From positions 4,532-68,531 of the forward strand of contig NZ_BMNG01000026.1 in assembly GCF_014646335.1 (NCBI RefSeq): 64,000 bases of DNA. The letters are read 5' to 3'. Source of the stretch: Streptomyces lasiicapitis. GTDB lineage: Bacteria; Actinomycetota; Actinomycetes; Streptomycetales; Streptomycetaceae. Positions 26,241 to 33,991 of this stretch are shown here, piece after piece. The translations under genes and the position numbers were made by a program. Each line of letters opens with the position of its first letter. Position 1 is the stretch's first letter. Under the pieces are notes generated by a model that was not told where the DNA came from, ran no database searches, and was given only the letters and a program-made list of their open reading frames with translations.

Positions 26241-26702
26241 TCAGGCAGGGGTGCAGCCGACGCTGAGGTGCCAGTAGTCGCCGCCGCGCGGCGCGAGGCG
26301 TCGGCCGATCGACTGCAGGTCATGTCCCGGCAGCCCGGGGAGCAGCATCACGGAGATGGTGCCGCCGCTCAGCCGGGCGATGGCCGTCCACTGCGTCAGG
26401 CGATCGTCGGCCGGCAGCACGATCCGCGCGGCTCCCTCGTCGGACAGGAAGGTCACGGTCACGCGGCCATCGGGCTCCAGCGTCCATCGGGCCTGGGAGT
26501 CGGCGGCGCGGGCGGTCTCCTGGCGGGGCACGAAGCAGTGCCGGGCGGCGAAGTCGCGCACCTCGGTGCCGGGGATGGAGGGGTCCGGGATCAGGACCAG
26601 CGCGGGCAGGAGTCCGTTGTCCGTCGTCGGCAGTGCGGTAGGGACGGCTGCGCAGTCGGGGACGCCCTCGTAGAGCGACCCGTACAGCTCCCGCGCGGTC
26701 AC
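26241..26702 (-). CDS. Hypothetical protein, 153 aa, coupled
   Basis: GTG at 26702 overlaps the stop of the upstream gene as GTGA (26699-26702). The longer open frame to 27806 is only antisense/shifted reading of that gene. The product starts VTARELYGSLYEGVPDCAAV and alternates beta strands and loops (GRVTVTFLSDEGAARIVLPA). No motif or membrane segment is recognised. Confidence 0.65.
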   Translation of the reverse strand: MTARELYGSLYEGVPDCAAVPTALPTTDNGLLPALVLIPDPSIPGTEVRDFAARHCFVPRQETARAADSQARWTLEPDGRVTVTFLSDEGAARIVLPADDRLTQWTAIARLSGGTISVMLLPGLPGHDLQSIGRRLAPRGGDYWHLSVGCTPA

Positions 26703-27727
26703 CGGTCGCCCTCGCCGGTGGCTGTGGCCGGGGTGGTGAAGGTGACGGGCATGCGCGCGCCGAACAGCAGTTCCTCGCGGCCTGCGGCGAGCAGGGCGGT
26801 CAGGTTGCCGGTGCCCGCGTCCATCTGCGCGGTGGGGATCGAACCGGCCGGGGCGGTCAGGAGGACGACGGCCCGGTGGTGGTGCGCGGCGGCCAGCCAG
26901 TCGGCGGGCGGGGTCCACGGGCGGGGCGGCTGGTACCAGCGGCCGTTGCCCTGCCGGGCGATGTGCAGCAGGCCGGTGCGGTCGGCGGCGATCGACCACT
27001 CCGGCAGCGTGCGGGCTTCCTCTCGGGCGAGGTCCAGCGGGGGCAGGCCGTCGCTGAGTCGGTCGGCGCGGAACCCGGCCGGGCCGTGCCGGTGGGCGTT
27101 GCCGGGCTGGAGGTACAAGAGGGGCGGGCTGTTCTCCGGCATGGTGAACACGTAGTAGTCCTCCACCGTGCGGGCGCCCCGGCGGCGCTGCTTGGGCGGG
27201 AGGGACGCCGTGTCCACGGGCAGGCCGCGCCGACGGCGCTCGAGGGACAGCTGGGACCAGGCCCAAACGCGAGTGCGGCCGCACTCCTCGTGCGTCCACA
27301 CCGGCACCATCGTCTCCTTCGGCCGCGGCTGGCCGGGGTCCGGGGTCTCGATCAGCGCCAGGCCCAGGTGGACCTCCCGCTCCCGGGTGACGTCGATGGG
27401 CCCGTCGCACAGGTGGCACACGATCGGGTCGTCGGCGCCGGGCTGGCCGCACTTCGCGCCGTGCTCGACGACCTCGCGGACCTGTTCGGTACCGAGTAGC
27501 TCTTGCACCCCCCAGGCGACGACGTAGCCGGTCGCCCCGGTCCTCGGTCGGTACTCGCCGACGTCGGCCGCTTCCTCGAAGCCCATCGGCTCCTGGTGGT
27601 CGTCCTCGCCGAGGCCGCCGCTCTCGTACTCGCGACGCACGTCCTTCAGCGCGGCCTCGTACGACTGGCCGGTCTCCGCCGCGCGTCGGCGGGCGGCGTT
27701 CTTCACGGCCTGGTTCTTGGCTCCCAC
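26699..27727 (-). CDS. Hypothetical protein with Cys/His cluster, 342 aa
   Basis: GTG at 27727 follows GAGGGG; upstream the frame is non-coding. The N-terminus is basic (VGAKNQAVKNAARRRAAETG). Around residues 100-150, DDPIVCHLCDGPIDVTREREVHLG and a later HEECGRTR provide CxxC and HxxxC, a likely zinc site. The C-terminal half looks like a beta-rich domain ending AAGREELLFGARMPVTFTTP. It may be a phage- or plasmid-derived DNA-binding protein. It is the first gene of a group with 26241 and possibly 25431. Confidence 0.7.
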   Translation of the reverse strand: MGAKNQAVKNAARRRAAETGQSYEAALKDVRREYESGGLGEDDHQEPMGFEEAADVGEYRPRTGATGYVVAWGVQELLGTEQVREVVEHGAKCGQPGADDPIVCHLCDGPIDVTREREVHLGLALIETPDPGQPRPKETMVPVWTHEECGRTRVWAWSQLSLERRRRGLPVDTASLPPKQRRRGARTVEDYYVFTMPENSPPLLYLQPGNAHRHGPAGFRADRLSDGLPPLDLAREEARTLPEWSIAADRTGLLHIARQGNGRWYQPPRPWTPPADWLAAAHHHRAVVLLTAPAGSIPTAQMDAGTGNLTALLAAGREELLFGARMPVTFTTPATATGEGDR

Positions 27728-28221
27728 TTCGTCCCCTCGCTGCGCGCACGGCCCCGTGACCCGGGCACGCCTGGCGTACAGGGCGAACCTGGAAGCAGAC
27801 AGACACTCTGCTGCGGTTCCCGCTGGGCGGGTTCGGGCTGTCGTCGCCGTCCGGTCACGGGCCGGACTACTCGGGCCAGGGACGACCGCAGCGGGTCGAC
27901 CCACCCACCAGGATAGTGGAGGCGGCGTCCTGCCGTGCCGGATCACGTACCCCAACTCGGCCATCCTGCCGGGCGATCGCCCGTCCAGCAGGCCGGGCAG
28001 GGCGGACAGAAGGAGTTCAGCAGGTCGCCCTACGTCAGCGGGAAGGTGCCGTGGATGCCGCCACGTGACGCAGGGATCACAGCGTCGTTGAACCGGGCGA
28101 CTCCAGGTTCACCGGCCCCTCACACGTGCTCGTACTCCCCACCCTCCCCACTCGTTTGAGAACTGGAGCAAGTGGGGCGCAGGTGAGTTCCTCCGACCGA
28201 AGATCAGGGAGCCTCATCACA
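27728..28221. other. Intergenic region, 494 bp, mostly unassigned
   Basis: This space separates two divergent genes. Apart from the duplicated inverted repeat at 28086-28114 I see no gene, tRNA or terminator in it. The open frames that cross it lack coding bias. Confidence 0.5.
28086..28114. repeat. Second copy of the upstream inverted repeat
   Basis: Matches 13619-13647 at 26 of 29 bases, with TGAACC and GGTTCA arms, and precedes the second 97-aa membrane protein gene. Confidence 0.6.
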
Positions 28222-28515
28222 GTGGAGCCGTCGGAGACGTCCGCAGCATTCGAGGCGATCGTGCAGGCCGAGCGCCGGCGGGAACGGCTGGAACAGCCGC
28301 GCAGCCAACCCGCGCAGCCTCTTGCCCGTCGGGACCCGCCTGCCCGTTGGCCCCTCCAGACGTACATCAGCGGGGCGATGCTCGGCGTCATGGCGGGACT
28401 CGGCGCGGGAGCACTGCTCGGCGCCACCTTGATCATCAGGGCCCTGCCTGCCGCCGCAGGAGGACTGCTCGGCGTGCTGGCCGCCCGGCGGTACCTGCGC
28501 TGGCCGGGGGCGTAA
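28222..28515 (+). CDS. Small membrane protein, 97 aa (copy 2 of 2)
   Basis: Paralogue of the gene at 13743: same length, same start (VEPSETSAAFEAIVQAE), same glycine-rich double membrane segment (TYISGAMLGVMAGLGAGALL) and same end (RRYLRWPGA). The N-terminal linker differs most. GTG at 28222 is chosen to match the paralogue; the open frame extends upstream to 28126. Confidence 0.75.
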   Translation: MEPSETSAAFEAIVQAERRRERLEQPRSQPAQPLARRDPPARWPLQTYISGAMLGVMAGLGAGALLGATLIIRALPAAAGGLLGVLAARRYLRWPGA

Positions 28516-28649
28516 ACGACGGGCCGTGACCACTCGTGGTTGATGGCCTCGCGTACGTGAATCGCCATCGGCCTTCTGGCGCTCGCCGGATGGAGCGGGA
28601 CGATGCGCAAGCCGCTGGCCGCCACGGGCTTGGTCCGCGGCCGCGCGCA

Positions 28650-29024
28650 CTACTCCAACGGATTGAGCGGGCTCACCCCGGTGCCCGCGTAGAGCAAGGG
28701 GTCCAGGGACAGCAGGCTGGTGGCCTCTCCGGCCCGCTCGGACAGAACCACGGAGGCAGCCGGGTGCAGGACCCGCCAGTCCACGTTCCGCCACGCCCCG
28801 GCCACCAGTGCGTGATCACCGGTGAAGTCGGTGACCGTCGTGAAGCGCCGGTTCAGGACATGCCGGCCGACACCCGGCTTTTCCCGCTCGGCGACCGCGG
28901 CTGACACGGCAGGCACCACGATCTCGGCGTAGCCGTAACTGGCCTCGACGTACAGGCCGTTGAGGAACTCATCGCCCCCGGCGAGGGCCCGCAGACAGGT
29001 GTGGTCAAGCAGTACGCGGATCAC
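28650..29024 (-). CDS. PIN-domain-like toxin, VapC-type
   Basis: A 124-aa protein that starts GTG overlapping the antitoxin stop as GTGA. VIRVLLDHTCLRAL places an Asp at residue 7, as in PIN nucleases. FTGDHALVAGAWRNVDWRVL and ATSLLSLDPLLYAGTG fit the later acidic and core segments, though the usual third acidic cluster is weak. PIN toxins cleave RNA. The order antitoxin-toxin, the overlap, and the sizes (87 and 124 aa) fit a VapBC-like module. Confidence 0.75.
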   Translation of the reverse strand: MIRVLLDHTCLRALAGGDEFLNGLYVEASYGYAEIVVPAVSAAVAEREKPGVGRHVLNRRFTTVTDFTGDHALVAGAWRNVDWRVLHPAASVVLSERAGEATSLLSLDPLLYAGTGVSPLNPLE

Positions 29025-29284
29025 GCGGCGCTGTTCTCCTGCCCAAGCCCCTGCAGGAAGGCCCGCGCCTTCGCGCGTGCCTCGTCGCTGACCGTCACGC
29101 CGGTCGCCTGCCGGATCTCTTCCATGGCGTACTGCGCGCGCTCTTCCTTCTCTTCTTCGGTGAGCTCACGGCTCACCAGTTCTTCGAGGAGATCGTTCAT
29201 GGTGGTGCCGCGCTCACTGGCCAGGACTTTCAGGCGGTCACGGACGTCCTTGGTCGTCTTGATGCTCGTGTCCTTGTCTCCCAT
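29021..29284 (-). CDS. Ribbon-helix-helix-like antitoxin
   Basis: An 87-aa protein. The N-terminus DKDTSIKTTKDVRDRLKVLA has the strand-helix-helix pattern of RHH antitoxins (a short beta strand with alternating residues, then ERGTTMNDLLEELV). The C-terminal ~40 residues are acidic and helical and should wrap the PIN toxin. The start ATG lies 6 nt after a TAGAGT -10 box that is one arm of a palindrome (29291-29309), so the protein probably represses its own leaderless promoter. Confidence 0.8.
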   Translation of the reverse strand: MGDKDTSIKTTKDVRDRLKVLASERGTTMNDLLEELVSRELTEEEKEERAQYAMEEIRQATGVTVSDEARAKARAFLQGLGQENSAA

Positions 29285-29290
29285 CCCTTC

Positions 29291-29309
29291 ACTCTACCGC
29301 CAGTAGAGT
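29291..29309. promoter_or_regulatory. Palindromic operator/promoter of the RHH-PIN module
   Basis: ACTCTAC (29291-29297) and GTAGAGT (29303-29309) form perfect 7-bp arms around 5 nt. On the minus strand the start-proximal arm holds TAGAGT as the -10 box, 6 nt from the ATG. This fits autoregulation by the RHH protein. Confidence 0.6.
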
Positions 29310-29460
29310 CCGTGCGCAGTCTGGACGGGCTCCGCGACCGCCTGGTCGGCGCGCCGACTGCTACGAAGACGACGAGTTCGCCGCCTGCGGCCTCACTGGC
29401 CACCAGATCACCGACCTGCGCCTGGGCGCTGGAGTGGGCCATCGACGTGAGCGACCGGCG
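29310..29460 (+). pseudogene. Frameshifted remnant of an AbiEii-like gene
   Basis: Three short pieces in different frames match the C-terminal end of the protein at 24544: RSLDGLRDRLVGA, then DCYEDDEFAACGLTGHQITDL (split by frameshifts), then AWALEWAIDV. The intact gene reads NLRDRLTGAEWWDDED, FTDYGLTGDQIHNLR and AWALEWATDL at the same places. At least two frameshifts separate the pieces and no start is left. This is decay after duplication or transfer. Confidence 0.7.
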
Positions 29461-29521
29461 CCGTGCCGAGCAGCGCGAAGAGGGATGTGGCGTATCGGGC
29501 TCGCGGGCGGCCAGATCCTCT

Positions 29522-29527
29522 TAGGGT
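29522..29527 (+). promoter_or_regulatory. -10 box TAGGGT of a leaderless gene
   Basis: TAGGGT ends 6 nt before the ATG at 29534, and no ribosome-binding site is present between. Confidence 0.5.
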
Positions 29528-29533
29528 GGCCGA

Positions 29534-30790
29534 ATGGCACGCTCTTGGACCCGCCTGCACGAACACCTCGGCCATCGCCCCGGTCCGCTCACTTACGACA
29601 TGATCGTCAGCGCCGTGGCCAGCGGCCTCCAGGAGAGCGACGACCTCGACTGGAAGCAGGACCTGCCCAGCTTCGTCCGAACGCCAGGCAGGTGGAACGA
29701 GCTCTGCAAAGACGTCGCCGCCATGGCCAATACTCGCGGCGGCCTCCTCGTTTACGGCGTCAGTGACCAGGTCGAACTGGTTGGTATCGACCTGGCCAAG
29801 GCCAACACGGAGCAGATCCTCGCCACCGTGCACAGCGGGATCCAGCCCTACATCTCCGGCGTCGACGTCATCCGCCTGCCTGCTCCGGGCGGTGAGGGCC
29901 CTGACGTTCTGGTCATTGATGTGCCGCCCAGTGAGATGGCGCCGCACTTCCAGTACGGGTGGGAGCAGAAGGACAAGGGCCGGGTCACCTTCAATGCGCC
30001 CTACCGCATCGGCGACACGTCCGCCTACATGAGCGAGCACCACGTCGCCCGCGCGTATCAGGAGCGGTTCGCCCGCCAGTCGGCCGCCGACGCCCTGCTC
30101 AAGGAGCGGCTGGCCGAGGCGACCGAGACGGTGCTGAGCGAATCCGAGGACCGCCACGCCTGGCTGGTCATCGCCGCCCGGCTGACCCGCCCGGTCCCCC
30201 GCCTCGTTCCCGCCCCGACACGCAGCGAGGCAACGGCCGTCCTCCGACGGGTGATCGCCACCGCTGCCCGGATCAGAGATGGCTTCGACGGGTCTGCCGT
30301 GCTGCGCGAGTATCTGGCGCAGGACGTGCGTGTCGGGCTGCGGCGGTGGACCGAAAGCACCTTCCTCATCCCGGAGTACCGCACCAGCAGCCGCGCTGTC
30401 ATGGTCGAACTCCACCACGACGGATCGGTCGTCGTGGCTGCAGATCTGAGCACGCGCCTGGAGATCGACTCCGGCATTCCGGTGGACACCTCGGTGGTGC
30501 GGACCCTCGCCCGCGAAGCGGTCTGCGCGGCCGACGCCCACCGCCTCGACCGCGCTGCCGACACCACGGTGGAGATCACCGCCACGGTTGCCACCGCCGG
30601 TACCGAACAACGCCTCGTACCGTACGGAGACGGCTACGGCAGTCCGCAGCCGGTCGAAACGACGCGGCGACCCAAGCGGCTGATGCCCGCCTCCACCGAA
30701 CTCGCTCCCAACGCCGACGATCAGGCCCTGCGAGACTGCGCCAAGGAGCTTGCTGAGGGGCTCCTCCACCAATTCGGCATCAACCGCTAA
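29534..30790 (+). CDS. AlbA_2/Schlafen-type putative DNA-binding protein
   Basis: A 418-aa protein. Residues about 30-150 form an AlbA_2 (AAA-4, Schlafen-like) domain: LQESDDLDWKQDLPSF, then ELCKDVAAMANTRGGLLVYG and a final GIDLAKAN. The acidic-Asp-x-Lys pattern before the NTRGG turn is typical. The C-terminal ~230 residues are unassigned and may form the effector or regulatory part. Proteins of this kind occur as regulators and in phage-defence islands. The start appears leaderless (-10 box at 29522). It lies just downstream of the RHH/PIN module and the AbiEii remnant. Confidence 0.85.
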   Translation: MARSWTRLHEHLGHRPGPLTYDMIVSAVASGLQESDDLDWKQDLPSFVRTPGRWNELCKDVAAMANTRGGLLVYGVSDQVELVGIDLAKANTEQILATVHSGIQPYISGVDVIRLPAPGGEGPDVLVIDVPPSEMAPHFQYGWEQKDKGRVTFNAPYRIGDTSAYMSEHHVARAYQERFARQSAADALLKERLAEATETVLSESEDRHAWLVIAARLTRPVPRLVPAPTRSEATAVLRRVIATAARIRDGFDGSAVLREYLAQDVRVGLRRWTESTFLIPEYRTSSRAVMVELHHDGSVVVAADLSTRLEIDSGIPVDTSVVRTLAREAVCAADAHRLDRAADTTVEITATVATAGTEQRLVPYGDGYGSPQPVETTRRPKRLMPASTELAPNADDQALRDCAKELAEGLLHQFGINR

Positions 30791-30822
30791 CAGCCGTCCC
30801 ACCCGACCTGGCGAAACGGTCA

Positions 30823-31128
30823 TCACCGCACGCGGCTGACGGTGACCACCGCGTGTCGGGTCGTCCCCGCCTCGACTTCAACGACGAGGCCGGCCGCGGT
30901 CGTTGTGTACCGCTCCCCCGTATCAGTGCGGGCGTGCCGCCCGGGCCCGCTCTGCTTCAGATGAGCTCGCGCCTGCGCGGACAGCACGGGGGTGAGCCGC
31001 TGGGACATCACGCGGCGGCCGTCTGGGAGCCGCACGGCCAGGACGCGGGGGTTCTGGGGTGTGCCGGTGTATCCGACGACGTCCGCGTCGACGGTCTCGG
31101 AGTGGCACTGGAAGAGGCAGTAATCCAA
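30823..31128 (-). CDS. Possible small protein, 101 aa
   Basis: The C-terminal part is sensible protein (VVGYTGTPQNPRVLAVRLPD, then GRRVMSQRLTPVLSAQARAH), but the start is uncertain. TTG at 31128 is my best guess, with GGGAGAGGGG some 13 nt upstream. The plus strand offers a competing open frame with poorer composition. It would be convergent with the AlbA_2 gene. Confidence 0.4.
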   Translation of the reverse strand: MDYCLFQCHSETVDADVVGYTGTPQNPRVLAVRLPDGRRVMSQRLTPVLSAQARAHLKQSGPGRHARTDTGERYTTTAAGLVVEVEAGTTRHAVVTVSRVR

Positions 31129-31194
31129 CTCTGCGCTATTCCCCTCTCCCCTCAGCGAACCCGGCGCCGCGGCTGAGTCAGGACGAGGGCGCCG

Positions 31195-31704
31195 ATGCCA
31201 ACCACTCCGCTCGTATTCGTCGCCGAGTCGCCGCCGCTTCGACGGAAGCGCATCCTGAGAACAGCGCTGAAAAGGGATGACGTCATGGGGACCTGCGGCT
31301 TTCTCGCGACACAGATCGATTTGTTCATGCTCGACGACCGGGTCTTCCCCGAGTGGGAGCGCTTGGATGCACACTCCAAGGCGGACGCGAGCTGTCTCAA
31401 CGGTCGGCTCCTGGTCCACTACCTCGTGCCTGGGACACCGCATGACTTCCGCGAGGGATTCGCTGGAGGCGACGGCGGGCTCTGGGCGACGCCCACCCCC
31501 TACAGCTCGGTCGACGCTGCGCGCTACCTGCGGTTCCCGTGCCCGCGGGTAGTGCGCACCCACGCCATCCTGATCGACCCTACGAAGGTGCCAGAACTCA
31601 GAGGGCCGAAACGTGTGCAGCGAGGTGGAGGGCTTGAGTTCCTTCTGCCGCAGGGCGTGCCGGCTGACGCCATCCTCGACCAGATGGAAATGGAAGTCCG
31701 ATGA
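31195..31704 (+). CDS. Possible toxin-like protein, 169 aa
   Basis: ATG at 31195 after GAGGG; ATG at 31285 (residue 31, with AAAGGG) is equally possible and would start MGTCGFLATQIDLFMLDDRV. The C-terminal half (PTPYSSVDAARYLRFPCPRV, ... RGGGLEFLLPQGVP) has the GGG-x-(E/Q)-(F/Y)-L pattern seen near the end of some polymorphic toxin domains of the TNT/ART kind. The resemblance is weak. It is followed at once by a small gene with a 4-nt overlap, the usual arrangement of toxin and immunity protein. Confidence 0.5.
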   Translation: MPTTPLVFVAESPPLRRKRILRTALKRDDVMGTCGFLATQIDLFMLDDRVFPEWERLDAHSKADASCLNGRLLVHYLVPGTPHDFREGFAGGDGGLWATPTPYSSVDAARYLRFPCPRVVRTHAILIDPTKVPELRGPKRVQRGGGLEFLLPQGVPADAILDQMEMEVR

Positions 31705-32069
31705 CCAGTTATCCGTTGCGCACGGCGCTGGAACACGGCATGAAGAACGTCCAGACCGCCAACTACGACTGGATGTATGACGGCGTCGCACGGCACGGCG
31801 CCATGGAATGGACGCTGAAATCCGATGACGACGCCGCCGGACTCATCCGCATCGTGTCAGCGTTCGAAGTGCCGTCGCCCGAGAATGACGGTCTCGTGCT
31901 GTTCGAGCTGCGAGGCTACGCCTGTAACCGCGAAGACCGCTGCTCGGAGGACGTCACCTTCAATGGCAGCATGCCGGAGTCAGACGTGCTGGACAAACTC
32001 GTAGATCGATTCTTCGCAACCGTCGAGGCGCTGAGCGTGGACGAGCTTCGCCCCTTGCGGGCGCGCTGA
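31701..32069 (+). CDS. Possible immunity-type protein, 122 aa
   Basis: ATG overlaps the previous stop as ATGA. The product is small and acidic (WTLKSDDDAAGLIRIVSAFE, then DDRCSEDVTFNGSMPESDVL in the middle) with no membrane segment. Size, charge and coupling fit an immunity or partner protein, but this is inferred from position only. Confidence 0.55.
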   Translation: MTSYPLRTALEHGMKNVQTANYDWMYDGVARHGAMEWTLKSDDDAAGLIRIVSAFEVPSPENDGLVLFELRGYACNREDRCSEDVTFNGSMPESDVLDKLVDRFFATVEALSVDELRPLRAR

Positions 32070-32151
32070 TCCGTTCGGCCGGGTCCGGCGGCGCCCGTGT
32101 CGCGTCGCCTTGGTGATCGGCCTCGCTTTGCGGGTGGCGCAGCGGTCGATA

Positions 32152-32394
32152 CTACGGCGGGGGCTGGCGGGCTGCCAGGTAGTCCGACCAGTTCGCGCCA
32201 GCGAAGGCTGCCCAGCGTTCCGCCGTTCTGGGCTGGATGCCGAACAGGTCGGAGACGACCAGGCGGTGCCCGCTGTTCTCCAGACTTTGGCGTGTCTCAT
32301 GAGACAGGTAGAGGCCCTGCCAGTGACCGCGCGCATGCGGGTGCGGCCACTGGCAGGTCGTGCCGATGTTCAGTTGATGCGTCGAGCGTTCCAA
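32152..32394 (-). pseudogene. C-terminal remnant of a tyrosine integrase
   Basis: The segment LVVSDLFGIQPRTAERWAAF, then AGANWSDYLAAR, matches the end of the large streptomycete tyrosine recombinases carried by plasmids and integrated elements (pattern VVLADLLG...TAxRWxxxAxxDWxxYLA). Only about 55 residues remain; the N-terminal and catalytic parts are absent. It is therefore a relic of an integrated element. Confidence 0.65.
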
Positions 32395-32570
32395 GCCTTG
32401 TAGGCCGCCGTGGCCATCAAGCCGACGGCTGCCACGCCTGCGACAGGCGTGTGGCCGACAAGAACCAAGATCACTCCAGTGGCCAGAACCGCGATGAACG
32501 CAGAGATGTTCATCGAATCACTGACGCGAACGGGTGCACGAACGGGGTGGAGTCGGAGATACTGCTCCAT
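32370..32570 (-). CDS. Small membrane protein, 66 aa
   Basis: ATG at 32570 follows GGAAAG. A short basic N-terminus (MEQYLRLHPVRAPVRVSDSM) precedes a hydrophobic stretch NISAFIAVLATGVILVLVGH and a second one (PVAGVAAVGLMATAAYKAW). Two membrane spans and a basic tail. The function is unknown. Confidence 0.65.
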   Translation of the reverse strand: MEQYLRLHPVRAPVRVSDSMNISAFIAVLATGVILVLVGHTPVAGVAAVGLMATAAYKAWNARRIN

Positions 32571-32683
32571 AGGACTTTCCTTCCTGCGTGGGAGGGGTTC
32601 TGCATGCGAGTGCCGCTGTCTCTTGGCCGAGGGGCGGCATCTTGCGTTTGAGGGGCTGCGTCGCAGGCCTGCGGCGAGGCCCC

Positions 32684-33418
32684 TCATTCCTGCTGAGGCG
32701 TCAGTCGTTCCAGCAGGAGGTTCACTGTGTTTTCCAGCCGGTCCATCCTGCTCGCGAGCTCGTCTTGAGCGGTGGGCCCTTCGGCGGTTCCGGGGGGCGG
32801 ATGGAGGTTCGGACTGGTGTCGGAGGTGCGTTGGTGGCGGCCATCGGCTGTTTTAAGGTCCCCGGCATGGCGGCCGATCTGAGCGAGCCCGGAGAGTCCC
32901 GCGGCAGCTTCAGCGCCGGCCGTATCTCGGTAGAGGGCTTCTGCCGCCTGCAGGTCGTGCGGAAGTTGTGGGTTCTGGGTGACGAGTTCGGCCGCAGCCC
33001 GGGTCTGTTCCTGCACGGCGAGTTCTTCGATCTCGGACCAGATGAACTTGAGGCGCGTCACTGCGCTTGAGGGGGAGGCCTGGTCCGACTCGTCCTGCAT
33101 CGCCTGCTTGTTGAGTTTCTCCACTGGCTCGACGAATCGTGCGTGAGCCGCCGAGCGGGTGATGCCGAGAGTGGTGCCGATGTCGGCCCAGGAAGCTCCT
33201 TGAGCGCGGTCGGCGGCGACAGCGGCCACCAGCACTCTGTCGCTCAGATCGCTCAACATTGCAGCGACTGCCACCTGCGAGGAGAGGGGTGCCTGGGCGC
33301 GTTTCGCCTTCTCTTCCGCGCGTTGGATGTAGAGGCGCCCGGCTGTGGTCAGAGTCGCCAGGGTTGCCGGGCTCACGAGAGTGCCAAGGGCGACACCAAG
33401 TGCCTTGGAAGCATCCAT
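32684..33418 (-). CDS. HTH protein related to the palindrome-array gene
   Basis: A 244-aa protein. Residues about 70-100 (AQGASWADIGTTLGITRSAA followed by HARF) form a sigma-4-like helix-turn-helix. The protein at 33994 has the same core (ERGTNWTQLGETAGMTKQSA followed by HRKW). The N-terminus is helical and slightly hydrophobic, and the C-terminus has a coiled coil (ELASRMDRLENTVNLLLERL). It probably binds DNA, perhaps the nearby palindromes, but its own promoter has no such copies. Confidence 0.7.
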   Translation of the reverse strand: MDASKALGVALGTLVSPATLATLTTAGRLYIQRAEEKAKRAQAPLSSQVAVAAMLSDLSDRVLVAAVAADRAQGASWADIGTTLGITRSAAHARFVEPVEKLNKQAMQDESDQASPSSAVTRLKFIWSEIEELAVQEQTRAAAELVTQNPQLPHDLQAAEALYRDTAGAEAAAGLSGLAQIGRHAGDLKTADGRHQRTSDTSPNLHPPPGTAEGPTAQDELASRMDRLENTVNLLLERLTPQQE

Positions 33419-33552
33419 CTCCGCCTCCTTCCCATGACGTTATGTCAAGGCTAGCACGACGCTTCGGAATGCTGGCCGGACATGCCGCCTCAATTCGGTG
33501 TCTGCATAGGCGAGTTGGGGCCCTTTGATCCGGCCTCTCATTCGCGGGTGCC

Positions 33553-33795
33553 GTGGACTCGACTCTCCCGCTCGGGCAGGCGGCGGCGCTGCTCGGCGGG
33601 GCCGGGCTGCTGGCCGCGGTGCTCGTCCGCCTGGCCGCCGCGGGCCCGGGGCCGTCGGCCGTCCGGCGGTGGGCGGCCGAGGCCCTAGGGGCGCCCGGCT
33701 CGGTCGAGCAGTTGCGGGCGTTCCTGATCGCCTGCAAGGTGCCCCGTACGGCGTTTGGCCAGTGGATCGAGCACACGGACGCCGCCCAGGCGTAG
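33553..33795 (+). CDS. Small membrane protein, 80 aa
   Basis: GTG at 33553. LGQAAALLGGAGLLAAVLVR near residues 7-27 is one membrane segment; the rest is soluble (RAFLIACKVPRTAFGQWIEH). No good ribosome-binding site is seen, so the start is tentative. The gene lies just upstream of the palindrome array on the same strand. Confidence 0.5.
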   Translation: MDSTLPLGQAAALLGGAGLLAAVLVRLAAAGPGPSAVRRWAAEALGAPGSVEQLRAFLIACKVPRTAFGQWIEHTDAAQA

Positions 33796-33859
33796 GAAGG
33801 CCAGGTCGTGTTCGCGGGCCATGACCGCGAAGGCCGGGGGTTATCCGGGAGGAAGCGTC

Positions 33860-33991
33860 CGTCAGCCCCGCACTGACGCCTTTCGGCCGTCAGCTTTTCG
33901 CTGACGGGTGTTTTTCCGTCACTTCCTGCCTGACGAACATTAGTCGTCAGCTTAGGGCTGACGCGTGGAGGCTGTCAGCCCTAAGCTGACG
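33860..33991. repeat. Array of five 19-bp palindromes at 28-29 bp period
   Basis: Five related palindromes begin at 33860, 33888, 33917, 33945 and 33973. The consensus is CGTCAGC-N5-GCTGACG. The unit at 33888 is CGTCAGCTTTTCGCTGACG and the one at 33945 is CGTCAGCTTAGGGCTGACG. The last unit is the reverse complement of the fourth at 18 of 19 positions. Start-to-start distances are 28, 29, 28 and 28 bp. The last two units contain a -35-like CTGACG (33958-33963) and a -10 TAAGCT (33982-33987), so the array is a multi-site operator, and possibly an iteron or centromere. Confidence 0.85.

Noticed and set aside
26703..27806. Upstream extension of the frame ending at 26241
   Set aside because: It reads the 342-aa gene in a shifted frame; the GTG at 26702 with the GTGA overlap is a better start.
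30853..31176. Plus-strand 107-aa frame
   Set aside because: The composition is poorer than the minus-strand alternative (30823-31128); neither is firm, and the minus strand looks more like protein.
33860..33991. CRISPR-like array
   Set aside because: The units are palindromic and only 19 bp, the spacers are 9-10 bp and there are no cas genes; an operator or iteron array fits better.
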